Below, piece by piece: positions 34,013-43,031 of a DNA stretch of 64,000 nt. The first letter of the stretch is position 1. Each line of letters starts with the position of its first letter. The DNA comes from Scybalousia_A sp964639765 (lineage in GTDB: Bacteria; Bacteroidota; Bacteroidia; Bacteroidales; P3), in assembly GCA_964639765.1 (NCBI GenBank), contig CAZXEN010000008.1, forward strand, positions 1 to 64,000, read 5' to 3'. The notes under the pieces were generated by a model, which saw nothing but the letters and a program-made list of their open reading frames with translations, was not told the DNA's origin and did not search any database. A program made the position numbers and the translations under genes.

Positions 34013-37000
34013 TTATTCAGCCCAGTTCATTGAAGCCATACGTTTGTAAGAATTGTAACGCCATTTAGCATTTTCCTCAGATGCTTTGAATAACTCAGCA
34101 GCTTCTTCTGGGAATGCTTTCTTTAATGAGTTGTATCTTACTTCACCGTCAATAAATGCTTGGAATTTACTCCAATCCGGTTCTTGGGAATCAAGAGAGA
34201 ATGGATTCTTTCCTTCATTGGCAAGTTCTGGATTGTATCTCCATAGATGCCAGTAGCCACATTCAACAGCCTTCTTTTGTTCTGCTTGGGTCTTACCCAT
34301 ACCTGCTTTAATACCATGGTTGATACAAGGAGCGTAAGCAATGATTAGAGAAGGTCCATTGTAAGCTTCTGCTTCACGCAATGCTTTAATGTATTGTGCA
34401 GGGTTTGCACCTATTGATACTTGTGCAACATAAACGTAACCGTATGTAGTAGCTATCATACCAAGGTCTTTCTTCTTTACACGTTTTCCGCTTGCAGCAA
34501 ATTTAGCTATTGCTCCTACAGGTGTAGCCTTTGAAGCCTGACCGCCTGTGTTGGAATAAACCTCTGTATCTACAACAAGGATATTTACGTTTTCACCACT
34601 TGCGATAACATGGTCCAAACCACCGTAGCCAATATCGTATGCAGCACCGTCACCAGCAATTATCCATTGAGACTTCTTGATGATGAACTGACGGTTTTCA
34701 TACAAACGCTGACAAGTTTCGCAAGAGCATTTTTGAAGCATAGGAACAAGTTCTGCATAGATTTCTTCTGTTGCTTTTGCATCTTCACGATTGTCTATCC
34801 ATTTTTGGAATAAAGCCTTTTCTTCTGCGGAACATTTGTCGCATTCCAAACCTTTACGCATAAGGGTCTCAACTCTGTCTCTCATCTTGTGGGTTGCTGT
34901 TGCCATACCAAGACCAAATTCTGCAAAGTCTTCAAACAAAGAGTTAGCCCAAGCAGGACCTCTTCCGTTTGCATCAGTTGTATATGGCATGGAAGGACAA
35001 GAAGCAGAATAGATGGAAGAACAACCGGTAGCGTTTGCAACCATCATTCTTGGTCCGAACAATTGAGAGATAAGTTTTACGTATGGGGTTTCACCACAAC
35101 CTGCACATGCACCCGAGAACTCAAACAAAGGCTGTGCAAATTGAGAATTCTTGATATTCTTTGTTATGTCTGTCAAGTTGGCTTTGTTGGAAACCTTTTC
35201 TATCATTACATTCCAACGTTCTTTATCTGCGTTGTCTTCTTTCATAGGTTTCATTTCCAAAGCTTTTGTCTTGGCAGGACAAACGTCAGCACAGTTTCCA
35301 CAGCCTGTACAATCCAATGGAGAAACTTGCATGCGGAATTTTAAGCCTTCAAATTCTTTTCCGTTAGCCTTAATAGTTTCTGTTCCTGCAGGCAGTTGTC
35401 CTTCTTCTTCAGCATTTATAAGGAATGGACGAATTGCAGCATGAGGACAAACCAAGGCACATTGATTACATTGAATACAGTTTGCAGGTATCCATTCAGG
35501 CACGTGAGAAGCTATACCACGTTTTTCATATTGTGCAGTTCCAGCAGGGAAGGTTCCGTCTTCTCTTCCAACGAATGCAGAAACAGGAAGAGAATCTCCT
35601 TCTTGTGCATTGATAACATCAACAACGTTCTTGATGAAGTCTGGGTGATTGTTAACTACAGCATCTTTGTTTTCATCTTCATTCAACCACTCTTTCTTTA
35701 CCTCAACTTTAACAACGTCGCCACCTCTGTCAACAGCAGCATAGTTCATATTGACTATGTTTTCGCCTTTCTTTCCATATGATTTAACGATGGCTTCTTT
35801 CATCTTTTCAACTGCAAGTTCGTAAGGAATTACAGAAGCAATCTTGAAGAAGGCACTTTGAAGAATAGTGTTTGTTCTGTTTCCTAAACCTATTTCTTCT
35901 GCTATCTTTGTTGCGTTGATGATATAGAAGTTGATGTCGTTTTCTGCCAAGATTTTCTTTATTTTTACAGGAAGATGCTTAACGGTTTCTTCTGCATCGT
36001 ACATAGAGTTAAGAAGGAAGGTTCCGTTTTTCTTTATTCCTTTCAATACTTCATATTGACGAAGGTAAGAAAATACGTGGCAAGCTACAAAGTCTGGAGT
36101 TGTTACTAAATATGGAGAACGTATAGGGTTGTCTCCAAAACGAAGATGAGAACAAGTAAAACCTCCGGATTTCTTACTGTCGTATGAGAAGTAAGCTTGA
36201 CAGTATTTATTTGTGTTGTTACCTATAATCTTTATAGAGTTTTTGTTTGCACCTACAGTACCATCAGCACCTAAACCATAGAATTTAGCTTCAAATGTTC
36301 CTGCTGTTGCCATGGAAATTTCTTCACCAACAGTTAATGAAAGATTGGTAACATCATCAACTATACCTACAGTAAACTGATTTCTTGGATTAGCAGATTT
36401 AAGGTTTTCATAAACTGCCAATATTTGAGCAGGTGTAGTATCTTTTGAACTTAATCCATAACGACCACCTATGATTAAAGGTTTTTCTGTGCAAGTACAT
36501 TGGTTCTTTACTACTTCTGTTACGTCCAAGTATAATGGTTCTCCTGTTGCACCGCATTCTTTTGTACGGTCAAGAACACATATTCTCTTTGCTGTTTTAG
36601 GAAGAACGCTTAGAAAATATTTTGCAGAGAATGGCCGATATAGATGAACTGTAATAAGTCCAAGTTTTTCACCCTTTGTTGCAAGATAATCTATTGTTTC
36701 TTTTATAGTATCACAAACAGAACCCATAGCTATGATGACATTTTCTGCATCTTCTGCTCCATAGTATTCAAATGGTTTATGTGTTCTACCTGTTATCTTT
36801 CCAATTTCCTGCATATAGTGGTTTACTATGTCAGGTATTGCTTCATAGTAAGGGTTGATAGCTTCTCTTGCCTGGAAGAAAACATCAGGATTCTGAGCTG
36901 TACCTCTTGTTACAGGGTGATCAGGATTAAGAGCATTGTCCTTATATCTTTTTATTGCTTCCCAATCAACAAGTGGCATCATATCTTCATTTGAAAGAGC

Positions 37001-37558
37001 TTCTATTTTTTGTATTTCATGAGAAGTACGGAATCCATCAAAGAAATGTAGGAAAGGAATACGTCCTTTGATTGCTGCAAGGTGAGCAACTCCTGCTAAA
37101 TCCATTGCTTCCTGAACTGATGCTGAAGAAAGCATAGCAAAACCAGTTTGACGACAAGCATAGACATCGCTATGGTCTCCAAAGATACTCAAAGCATGAG
37201 AAGCAATTGTTCTTGCTGTTACGTGAAAAACTCCAGGAAGCATTTCTCCTGCAATTTTATACATATTAGGTATCATTAAAAGAAGACCTTGTGAAGCAGT
37301 GAATGTACTTGTCAAAGCACCTGCCTGCAAAGAACCATGAACAGCACCTGCTGCACCTGCTTCAGATTGCATTTCCACTAATTTAACTGTTTCATCAAAA
37401 AGGTTTTTTCTTCCATTAGCTGCCCATTCATCAACGTATTCAGCCATAGGAGAAGATGGTGTGATAGGATAAATTGCAGCACACTCGCTAAACATATAAG
37501 CTACATGAGCAGCAGCTTGATTACCATCACAAGTTAAGAATTTCTTTTCTTTTGCCAT
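34013..37558 (-). CDS. nifJ: Pyruvate:ferredoxin (flavodoxin) oxidoreductase
   Basis: A single-chain 1181-residue enzyme that splits pyruvate to acetyl-CoA and CO2 and reduces ferredoxin; central to fermentative anaerobes. Visible are the N-terminal pyrimidine-binding part ('YPITPSSPMAEYVDEWAANG'), the middle transferase domain, two 4Fe-4S motifs near residues 690-760 ('CIQCNQCALVCPH' and 'CTGCGNCADVCPAK'), the proximal cluster ligand 'FSGACAGCGETPY' and the thiamine-binding 'GDGAAYDIGYGGLDHVIASG'. Complete in length. It is divergent from ileS, with its own promoter box and terminator. Confidence 0.97.
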   Translation of the reverse strand: MAKEKKFLTCDGNQAAAHVAYMFSECAAIYPITPSSPMAEYVDEWAANGRKNLFDETVKLVEMQSEAGAAGAVHGSLQAGALTSTFTASQGLLLMIPNMYKIAGEMLPGVFHVTARTIASHALSIFGDHSDVYACRQTGFAMLSSASVQEAMDLAGVAHLAAIKGRIPFLHFFDGFRTSHEIQKIEALSNEDMMPLVDWEAIKRYKDNALNPDHPVTRGTAQNPDVFFQAREAINPYYEAIPDIVNHYMQEIGKITGRTHKPFEYYGAEDAENVIIAMGSVCDTIKETIDYLATKGEKLGLITVHLYRPFSAKYFLSVLPKTAKRICVLDRTKECGATGEPLYLDVTEVVKNQCTCTEKPLIIGGRYGLSSKDTTPAQILAVYENLKSANPRNQFTVGIVDDVTNLSLTVGEEISMATAGTFEAKFYGLGADGTVGANKNSIKIIGNNTNKYCQAYFSYDSKKSGGFTCSHLRFGDNPIRSPYLVTTPDFVACHVFSYLRQYEVLKGIKKNGTFLLNSMYDAEETVKHLPVKIKKILAENDINFYIINATKIAEEIGLGNRTNTILQSAFFKIASVIPYELAVEKMKEAIVKSYGKKGENIVNMNYAAVDRGGDVVKVEVKKEWLNEDENKDAVVNNHPDFIKNVVDVINAQEGDSLPVSAFVGREDGTFPAGTAQYEKRGIASHVPEWIPANCIQCNQCALVCPHAAIRPFLINAEEEGQLPAGTETIKANGKEFEGLKFRMQVSPLDCTGCGNCADVCPAKTKALEMKPMKEDNADKERWNVMIEKVSNKANLTDITKNIKNSQFAQPLFEFSGACAGCGETPYVKLISQLFGPRMMVANATGCSSIYSASCPSMPYTTDANGRGPAWANSLFEDFAEFGLGMATATHKMRDRVETLMRKGLECDKCSAEEKALFQKWIDNREDAKATEEIYAELVPMLQKCSCETCQRLYENRQFIIKKSQWIIAGDGAAYDIGYGGLDHVIASGENVNILVVDTEVYSNTGGQASKATPVGAIAKFAASGKRVKKKDLGMIATTYGYVYVAQVSIGANPAQYIKALREAEAYNGPSLIIAYAPCINHGIKAGMGKTQAEQKKAVECGYWHLWRYNPELANEGKNPFSLDSQEPDWSKFQAFIDGEVRYNSLKKAFPEEAAELFKASEENAKWRYNSYKRMASMNWAE

Positions 37559-37617
37559 GTTGTTATAATTGTTACTTTTAAGATTAATTTAAAATCTGTT
37601 TTACTTAAATAAATTGC

Positions 37618-37625
37618 AAAATTAA
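37618..37625 (-). promoter_or_regulatory. -7 box upstream of nifJ
   Basis: TAATTTTG on the minus strand, about 60 bases upstream of the start codon. The -33 element is not clear. Confidence 0.45.
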
Positions 37626-37772
37626 AAATAAAATACCAACTAACGAAATTTTTTAAATAGAAGTTTGTCTTAAATATCTTTTTATTTGTATTCAGGGACA
37701 GAAATTCCCGCCAACTGAAATTTATTTACTGATTTTATTCCTGCAAATTATCGTAATGTATTAATATTTTTG

Positions 37773-37780
37773 TAAATTTG
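37773..37780 (+). promoter_or_regulatory. -7 box upstream of ileS
   Basis: TAAATTTG on the plus strand, 36 bases upstream of the start codon. The rest of the 257-base divergent nifJ/ileS spacer (37559-37815) shows nothing else. No T-box-like element was recognised. Confidence 0.5.
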
Positions 37781-37815
37781 CACCCTAATTCAAAAAATCA
37801 AAACTTCTAATTCAA

Positions 37816-40800
37816 ATGAGTCAGAAATACAGAGAGTATAAACAACTTAATCTTACGGATATAGAAAAAGAAATCCGTGAAAAATGGCAAAAAGAAGATA
37901 CATTTCATCGCAGTCTTGAAGAAAGAAAAGGTCATAAACCCTTTATTTTCTTTGAAGGACCTCCTTCTGCCAACGGAAAACCGGGAATACATCATGTTAT
38001 GGCACGAACTATAAAAGATATATTCTGTCGTTACAAGAGCCTGAAAGGATATTATGTAGGAAGAAAAGCCGGTTGGGATACTCATGGCTTGCCTGTGGAA
38101 TTAAGTGTTGAGAAAAATCTTGGAATAACAAAAGAAGACATAGGCAAGAAAATATCTGTAGATGACTATAATGCAGAATGCAGAAAAACTGTTCTCCAGT
38201 TCAAAGACCTTTGGGATAAACTTACAGAGCAAATGGGTTATTGGGTTGATTTGGATAACCCTTATATAACATTTAAAAATGAATACATAGAAACTCTTTG
38301 GTGGCTGATTGGAGCAATATATAAAAAGGGATTACTATACAAAGGTTATACAATACAACCATATTCTCCTGCAGCAGGAACAGGTCTTTCTTCACATGAA
38401 TTGAATATGCCCGGTTGTTACAGAGATGTAAAAGATACTACTGTTGTTGCTCAATTCAAAATAAGAGAAAACCAGACTAAAGAAAATGCTGTTCTTCAGA
38501 AATATGTTAAAGATTTAAGTAAAGCATATTTTATTGCATGGACAACCACTCCTTGGACACTGCCAAGTAATACTGCTCTTGCAGTAGGTCCCAATATTGA
38601 CTATGTCATTGTTGAAAGTTTCAATCCTTATACAGGTGCTCCGATAACAGTTGTTCTTGCCAAGAACCTGCTTTATACTCATTTCAAAAAAGAAAATGAA
38701 GATAGAGAATTTTCTGACTACAACAAAGGAGACAAAGAAATACCTTTCCGTGTTATTGCTGAATGCAAGGGAAAAGAACTTATAGGTGTAGAATACAATC
38801 AGCTTATGCCTTGGGTAACTCCAATGGAAGAAGAAGGAGAAGCTTTCAAGGTTATAGGAGGAGATTATGTTACAACAGAAGATGGAACAGGCATTGTTCA
38901 TATAGCACCTACTTTTGGAGCAGATGATGCCCGCGTTGCAAAGCTTGCAAACATTGCTCCTCTTCATCTTAAGGACAGAAACGACAAACTTCAACCTATG
39001 GTGGATAAAACAGGAAAGTTTTTCGTATTGGAAGACCTTGACCCTGAGTATGTGGAAAAGTATATCAACAAAGACCTTTATTTGGAATATGCAGGACGTT
39101 TTGTAAAGAACGCATACGATAACAATCTGAAGGATACAGACACTACACTTGACATTGATTTATGTGTTATGCTGAAACAGCAAGGTCTTGCATTCAAGAT
39201 AGAAAAACATACCCACTCTTATCCTCATTGCTGGAGAACAGACAAACCTGTGTTGTATTATCCTTTGGATTCGTGGTTTATTCATACTACTGCCATAAAG
39301 GATAGGCTTATTGAATTGAACAAAACAATAAACTGGAAACCACAGGCAACAGGAACAGGACGTTTTGGAAACTGGCTGGAAAATCTTGTTGACTGGAATC
39401 TTTCCCGTTCAAGATATTGGGGAACGCCTCTTCCTATCTGGAGGACAGAAGACGGCAAGGAAGAAATATGTATATCCTCTGTCAGACAGCTTTCAGAAGA
39501 AATAGAAAAGAGTATAAAAGCCGGATTCATGACAGAAAACAAATACTCTTCTTCATGCTATGATGATTTTGATTTGCACCGTCCTTACATAGACAGTGTA
39601 ATACTTGTTTCTCCGAGTGGAAGACCTATGAAGAGGGAAACAGACCTGATAGATGTATGGTTTGATTCCGGTGCCATGCCTTTTGCACAGAGACACTATC
39701 CTTTTGAATGTACGGAACAGGAACTGAAAGAAAAATACTTTCCTGCTGATTTTATAGCAGAAGGAGTTGATCAGACACGTGGATGGTTTTTTACTCTTCA
39801 CACAATTGCAACAATGGTGTTTGATTCTGTTTCATTCAAGAATGTAGTTTCAAACGGTTTGGTATTGGATAAAAACGGAAACAAAATGTCAAAGCGTCTT
39901 GGTAACGCAGTAGACCCGTTTGAGATGATGAACAAGTATGGTGCAGATGCAACACGTTGGTATATGATTTCAAACTCCCAGCCTTGGGACAATCTGAAGT
40001 TTGATCCTGAGGGAATAGACGAAGTAAGAAGAAAACTGTTCGGTACTTTGTACAACACATATTCGTTCTTTGCCCTTTATGCCAACATTGACGGTTTCTC
40101 ATACAAGGAAGCGGACGTCCCTATCAAGGAAAGACCGGAAATAGACCGCTGGATTCTCTCCGAACTCAACACCTTGATAACAAATGTGGATAAATCTTTC
40201 AACGAATACGAGCCTACACGTGCTGCACGATTGATAAGCAGTTTTGTTGATGAGTATTTGAGCAACTGGTATGTACGTTTGTGCAGAAGAAGATTCTGGA
40301 AAGGAGAATATTCTTTGGACAAGATTTCCGCATATCAGACACTTTACCGCTGCTTGGAAGTGATTGCCAAACTGTCTTCACCTATTGCTCCGTTCTTTGC
40401 AGAAAATATGTTCTGCAATCTTAACAGTGTAACAAACAGGGAAAACCATTCTTCTGTACATCTTACAGATTTTCCTGAAGCAGCTGAATCTCTTATAGAC
40501 AAGGCTCTTGAACGTAGAATGCAAATGGCTCAGAAGATATGTTCTCTGGTTCTTTCTTTGCGTAAGCGTCACAACCTGAAAGTACGTCAGCCATTGGCTT
40601 CCATAATGATTCCTTGTGATGAAACAACTCAAGGAGAAATAGAAAAAGTAAGAAACCTTATTCTTTCAGAAGTAAATGTGAAGGAAATAAAATATCTTTC
40701 CCTTCAAAACAATGTTCTTTCCAAGAATGTGAAAGCTAATTTCAAGGTTCTGGGACCAAAATACGGTGCCATGATGAAGAGCATAGCAAAGGCTATATCC

Positions 40801-41247
40801 GAGTTTTCCCAAGAAGACATAGCCAAAATAGAAACAGAAGGCAAGTATTCTCTTGACATAGAAGGCAAGGAGATAGAACTTGCCTTGACTGATGTGGAAA
40901 TAACCACCAAGGACATAGAAGGATGGGTTGTTGCAAGCGAAGGAAGCCTGACGGTGGCATTGGATGTTACTATTACTGAGGATTTAAGGAAAGAAGCCAT
41001 CGCAAGAGAGCTGGTGAACCGTATCCAGAACATAAGAAAAGACAGCGATTTTGATGTAACTGACAACATAATCGTGGAGTTGCAGGAAGACGAGTTGTTG
41101 AAAGCGTCTTGTGAGCAGTACAAAGATTATATTTGCAACGAAACGCTTGCCAAGGAACTTATCCTTAAACCGCAGATAGAAAATCCTACAATGCAGATAG
41201 ATGTAATAGAGAACAAACAGCTTGATATAAGAATATCCAAGTGTTAG
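37816..41247 (+). CDS. ileS: Isoleucyl-tRNA synthetase
   Basis: An 1143-residue class I aminoacyl-tRNA synthetase charging tRNA-Ile. The HIGH-type motif is 'PSANGKPGIHHVMART' (near residue 52), with GIHH in place of the more common G(H/I)IGH. The KMSKS loop is 'NKMSKRLGN' (near residue 689). The CP1 editing domain is intact ('WTTTPWTLPSNTA', 'GTGIVHIAPTFGADD'). Its length and lack of the C-terminal zinc motif of the E. coli type place it in the longer, eukaryote-like IleRS2 form common in Bacteroidota, which is often less sensitive to mupirocin; that property is inferred from family knowledge. Confidence 0.96.
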   Translation: MSQKYREYKQLNLTDIEKEIREKWQKEDTFHRSLEERKGHKPFIFFEGPPSANGKPGIHHVMARTIKDIFCRYKSLKGYYVGRKAGWDTHGLPVELSVEKNLGITKEDIGKKISVDDYNAECRKTVLQFKDLWDKLTEQMGYWVDLDNPYITFKNEYIETLWWLIGAIYKKGLLYKGYTIQPYSPAAGTGLSSHELNMPGCYRDVKDTTVVAQFKIRENQTKENAVLQKYVKDLSKAYFIAWTTTPWTLPSNTALAVGPNIDYVIVESFNPYTGAPITVVLAKNLLYTHFKKENEDREFSDYNKGDKEIPFRVIAECKGKELIGVEYNQLMPWVTPMEEEGEAFKVIGGDYVTTEDGTGIVHIAPTFGADDARVAKLANIAPLHLKDRNDKLQPMVDKTGKFFVLEDLDPEYVEKYINKDLYLEYAGRFVKNAYDNNLKDTDTTLDIDLCVMLKQQGLAFKIEKHTHSYPHCWRTDKPVLYYPLDSWFIHTTAIKDRLIELNKTINWKPQATGTGRFGNWLENLVDWNLSRSRYWGTPLPIWRTEDGKEEICISSVRQLSEEIEKSIKAGFMTENKYSSSCYDDFDLHRPYIDSVILVSPSGRPMKRETDLIDVWFDSGAMPFAQRHYPFECTEQELKEKYFPADFIAEGVDQTRGWFFTLHTIATMVFDSVSFKNVVSNGLVLDKNGNKMSKRLGNAVDPFEMMNKYGADATRWYMISNSQPWDNLKFDPEGIDEVRRKLFGTLYNTYSFFALYANIDGFSYKEADVPIKERPEIDRWILSELNTLITNVDKSFNEYEPTRAARLISSFVDEYLSNWYVRLCRRRFWKGEYSLDKISAYQTLYRCLEVIAKLSSPIAPFFAENMFCNLNSVTNRENHSSVHLTDFPEAAESLIDKALERRMQMAQKICSLVLSLRKRHNLKVRQPLASIMIPCDETTQGEIEKVRNLILSEVNVKEIKYLSLQNNVLSKNVKANFKVLGPKYGAMMKSIAKAISEFSQEDIAKIETEGKYSLDIEGKEIELALTDVEITTKDIEGWVVASEGSLTVALDVTITEDLRKEAIARELVNRIQNIRKDSDFDVTDNIIVELQEDELLKASCEQYKDYICNETLAKELILKPQIENPTMQIDVIENKQLDIRISKC

Positions 41248-41266
41248 TTCTGTTTGAAGCAAACAA

Positions 41267-41306
41267 AAAACGGCAAGAGTAAATCACACTTTTGCCGTTT
41301 TGTTTT
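41267..41306. terminator. Bidirectional terminator between ileS and dapD
   Basis: AAAACGGCAAGAGT (41267-41280) pairs with ACTTTTGCCGTTTT (41288-41301), one mismatch, with T runs on both strands. It serves the two convergent genes. Confidence 0.85.
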
Positions 41307-41325
41307 TTCTGTTTGCTGTATGTTG

Positions 41326-42132
41326 TCAGAATTCCAGGTCTCTCAAAGCATTGTTCAGGGATGTTTTCTTGTCTGTGCTTTCTTTTCTCTTACCTACTAT
41401 CAAGGCACAATTGACATTATACTCTCCGGCAGGGAATTTCTTTGTTATGCTTCCCGGTATGACGACAGAATTCTTTGGGACATAGCCTTTGTATTCTTTT
41501 CTTTCCTCACCGCTTACATCTATTATTTTTGTGGATGCTGTTATTACGGTGTTGGCTCCTAAAACCGCACCCTCGCATATTCTTGCTCCTTCCACAACAA
41601 TACATCTTGAGCCAAGGAAACAGTCATCTTCTACTATGACAGGCTTTGCTCCTATAGGTTCCAGAACTCCTCCTATGCCTACTCCTCCCGCAAGATGCAC
41701 ATTCTTTCCTATCTGGGCGCAAGAACCTACTGTTGCCCAAGTATCCACCATTGTTCCACTGTCAATATAAGCACCTATATTCACGTATGAAGGCATCAGG
41801 ATAGCACCAGGGGCAACATAAGCACCAAATCTTGCAATTGCCATTGGAACAGCTCTTACTCCCCATTCAAGATAGTCTTTCTTTGTCTGGATTTTATCTG
41901 CAAATTCAAAATCTCCTGCAGTCATTTTCCTTGTAGGATTGATTGGAAAATACAGGACTATCGCTTTCTTGACCCATTCGTTGATTATCCACTCATCACC
42001 TTGTTTTTCGGCTGCCCTTATTTCTCCTCTGTTCAATAAAGCTATGGTATCGTTTATAGCATTTATGGTTTGTCTTTCCTTCAACAACTCCCTGTTTTCC
42101 CAAGCCGAAAGAATAATTTCCTTGTCTGTCAT
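41326..42132 (-). CDS. dapD: 2,3,4,5-tetrahydropyridine-2,6-dicarboxylate N-succinyltransferase
   Basis: A 268-residue left-handed beta-helix acyltransferase of the succinylase branch of lysine and diaminopimelate synthesis. The hexapeptide repeats begin near residue 110 ('GAYVAPGAILMPSYVNIGAY', 'GTMVDTWATVGSCAQIGKNV') and 'GGVGIGGVLEP' follows. The C-terminal 'PGSITKKFPAGEYNVNCALI' is typical. Complete. No neighbouring lysine gene. The upstream divergent spacer contains a large inverted repeat. Confidence 0.95.
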   Translation of the reverse strand: MTDKEIILSAWENRELLKERQTINAINDTIALLNRGEIRAAEKQGDEWIINEWVKKAIVLYFPINPTRKMTAGDFEFADKIQTKKDYLEWGVRAVPMAIARFGAYVAPGAILMPSYVNIGAYIDSGTMVDTWATVGSCAQIGKNVHLAGGVGIGGVLEPIGAKPVIVEDDCFLGSRCIVVEGARICEGAVLGANTVITASTKIIDVSGEERKEYKGYVPKNSVVIPGSITKKFPAGEYNVNCALIVGKRKESTDKKTSLNNALRDLEF

Positions 42133-42281
42133 ATTGCTTTGTTTTTATTTATGTTATGGTTGTATAACGCAGAAATACCCTTGCTTATTGTACAGTAGGG
42201 GTTTAAAGGCTTTTTAAATATATTTCAGAACATGGTTCCGACCGCTGGTTTTCTGCTCCTGTTCCTGCCGATAGAGGATAA

Positions 42282-42440
42282 ATTTTCGCCGATAGAAGAT
42301 ATTTTTTTGCCACTTCAAGATTTCTTGCCGAAAAAAATAGTTTTTTTGCATGAAAAAAATAGTTTTTTTTGGTCAAAAAAATAGTTTTTTTTACCACCAA
42401 AACGAAGATTGGCAAAAAAATATCCTCTATCGGCGAAAAT
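42282..42440. repeat. 31-bp inverted repeat enclosing three A/T-tract palindromes
   Basis: Arms at 42282-42312 and 42410-42440 are inverted copies with one mismatch (ATTTTCGCCGATAGA... against ...TCTATCGGCGAAAAT). A direct partial copy of the GCCGATAGA word sits at 42267-42280. The 97-base loop has three copies of an AAAAAAATAGTTTTTTT unit (42330-42346, 42353-42370 and 42374-42392), each nearly self-complementary. Confidence 0.85.
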
Positions 42441-42618
42441 GGGGCGAAGACTGGCTCTGAAAAAACTAAAATTTTAAAATATTTTTCTTTCTTTTTTATG
42501 GATAATATGAGATTAATTGTCTGATAGACCGTGTGTTGTTTGCGGAGTTTCCGATAATTGGGAAAAGAAACTTTTTTATACAAATTTGTTAAAGATACAT
42601 TCTATTAAATAAATTTCG

Positions 42619-42626
42619 TATATTTG
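42619..42626 (+). promoter_or_regulatory. -7 box upstream of rsfS
   Basis: TATATTTG on the plus strand, 27 bases upstream of the start codon; a TTTG at 42585-42588 is too far away to be its -33 partner. Confidence 0.45.
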
Positions 42627-42652
42627 CAGTTTAATTTACACTATGAATATAT

Positions 42653-43024
42653 ATGACAAAAGATAGAAAAGCAGCAGAAAATCTGGCAAATATAGCAATT
42701 GATGCTATACAGGAAAAGATAGGCAAGGACGTAGTATTGATAGATTTTGACGGAGTAAAAGGTTCTCTTTTTGACTATTATGTTATTTGTACAGCCAATT
42801 CTCCTTCCCATGCAGACGCCTTGGCTGAAAAAGTGGAAGAAGATATCTTCAAAAAGCTTCACACTCACCCTCATAAGAGAGAAGGCCTTCAGAACTGCCA
42901 GTGGATACTTTTGGATTATTTTGATGTTATAATACATATTTTCCTTCAAGAGACGAGAGAGTTCTACAATATTGAGAGTATGTGGAACGATGTAAAGCAA
43001 ATTCATATAGAAAACAAAGAATAA
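42653..43024 (+). CDS. rsfS: Ribosomal silencing factor RsfS
   Basis: A 123-residue RsfS/Iojap protein that binds ribosomal protein L14 and blocks subunit joining when nutrients are low. The family core is clear: 'GSLFDYYVICTANSPSHADALAEKVEE' (first part SLFDYYVICTA), 'EGLQNCQWILLDYFDVIIHIF' and 'TREFYNIESMW'. It is 8 bases upstream of ftsH, an order common in Bacteroidota. Confidence 0.95.
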   Translation: MTKDRKAAENLANIAIDAIQEKIGKDVVLIDFDGVKGSLFDYYVICTANSPSHADALAEKVEEDIFKKLHTHPHKREGLQNCQWILLDYFDVIIHIFLQETREFYNIESMWNDVKQIHIENKE

Positions 43025-43031
43025 TTGCACA

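Larger units (their letters stand above)
42133..42652. other. Divergent dapD/rsfS spacer with a large hairpin
   Basis: 520 non-coding bases. The middle holds the 31-bp inverted repeat at 42282-42440; the rsfS -7 box is at 42619-42626. No ORF on either strand is credible. Confidence 0.6.

Noticed and set aside
42282..42440. Insertion sequence or transposon
   Set aside because: No transposase ORF lies between or beside the inverted arms and no target-site duplication is seen, so it is listed only as an inverted repeat.
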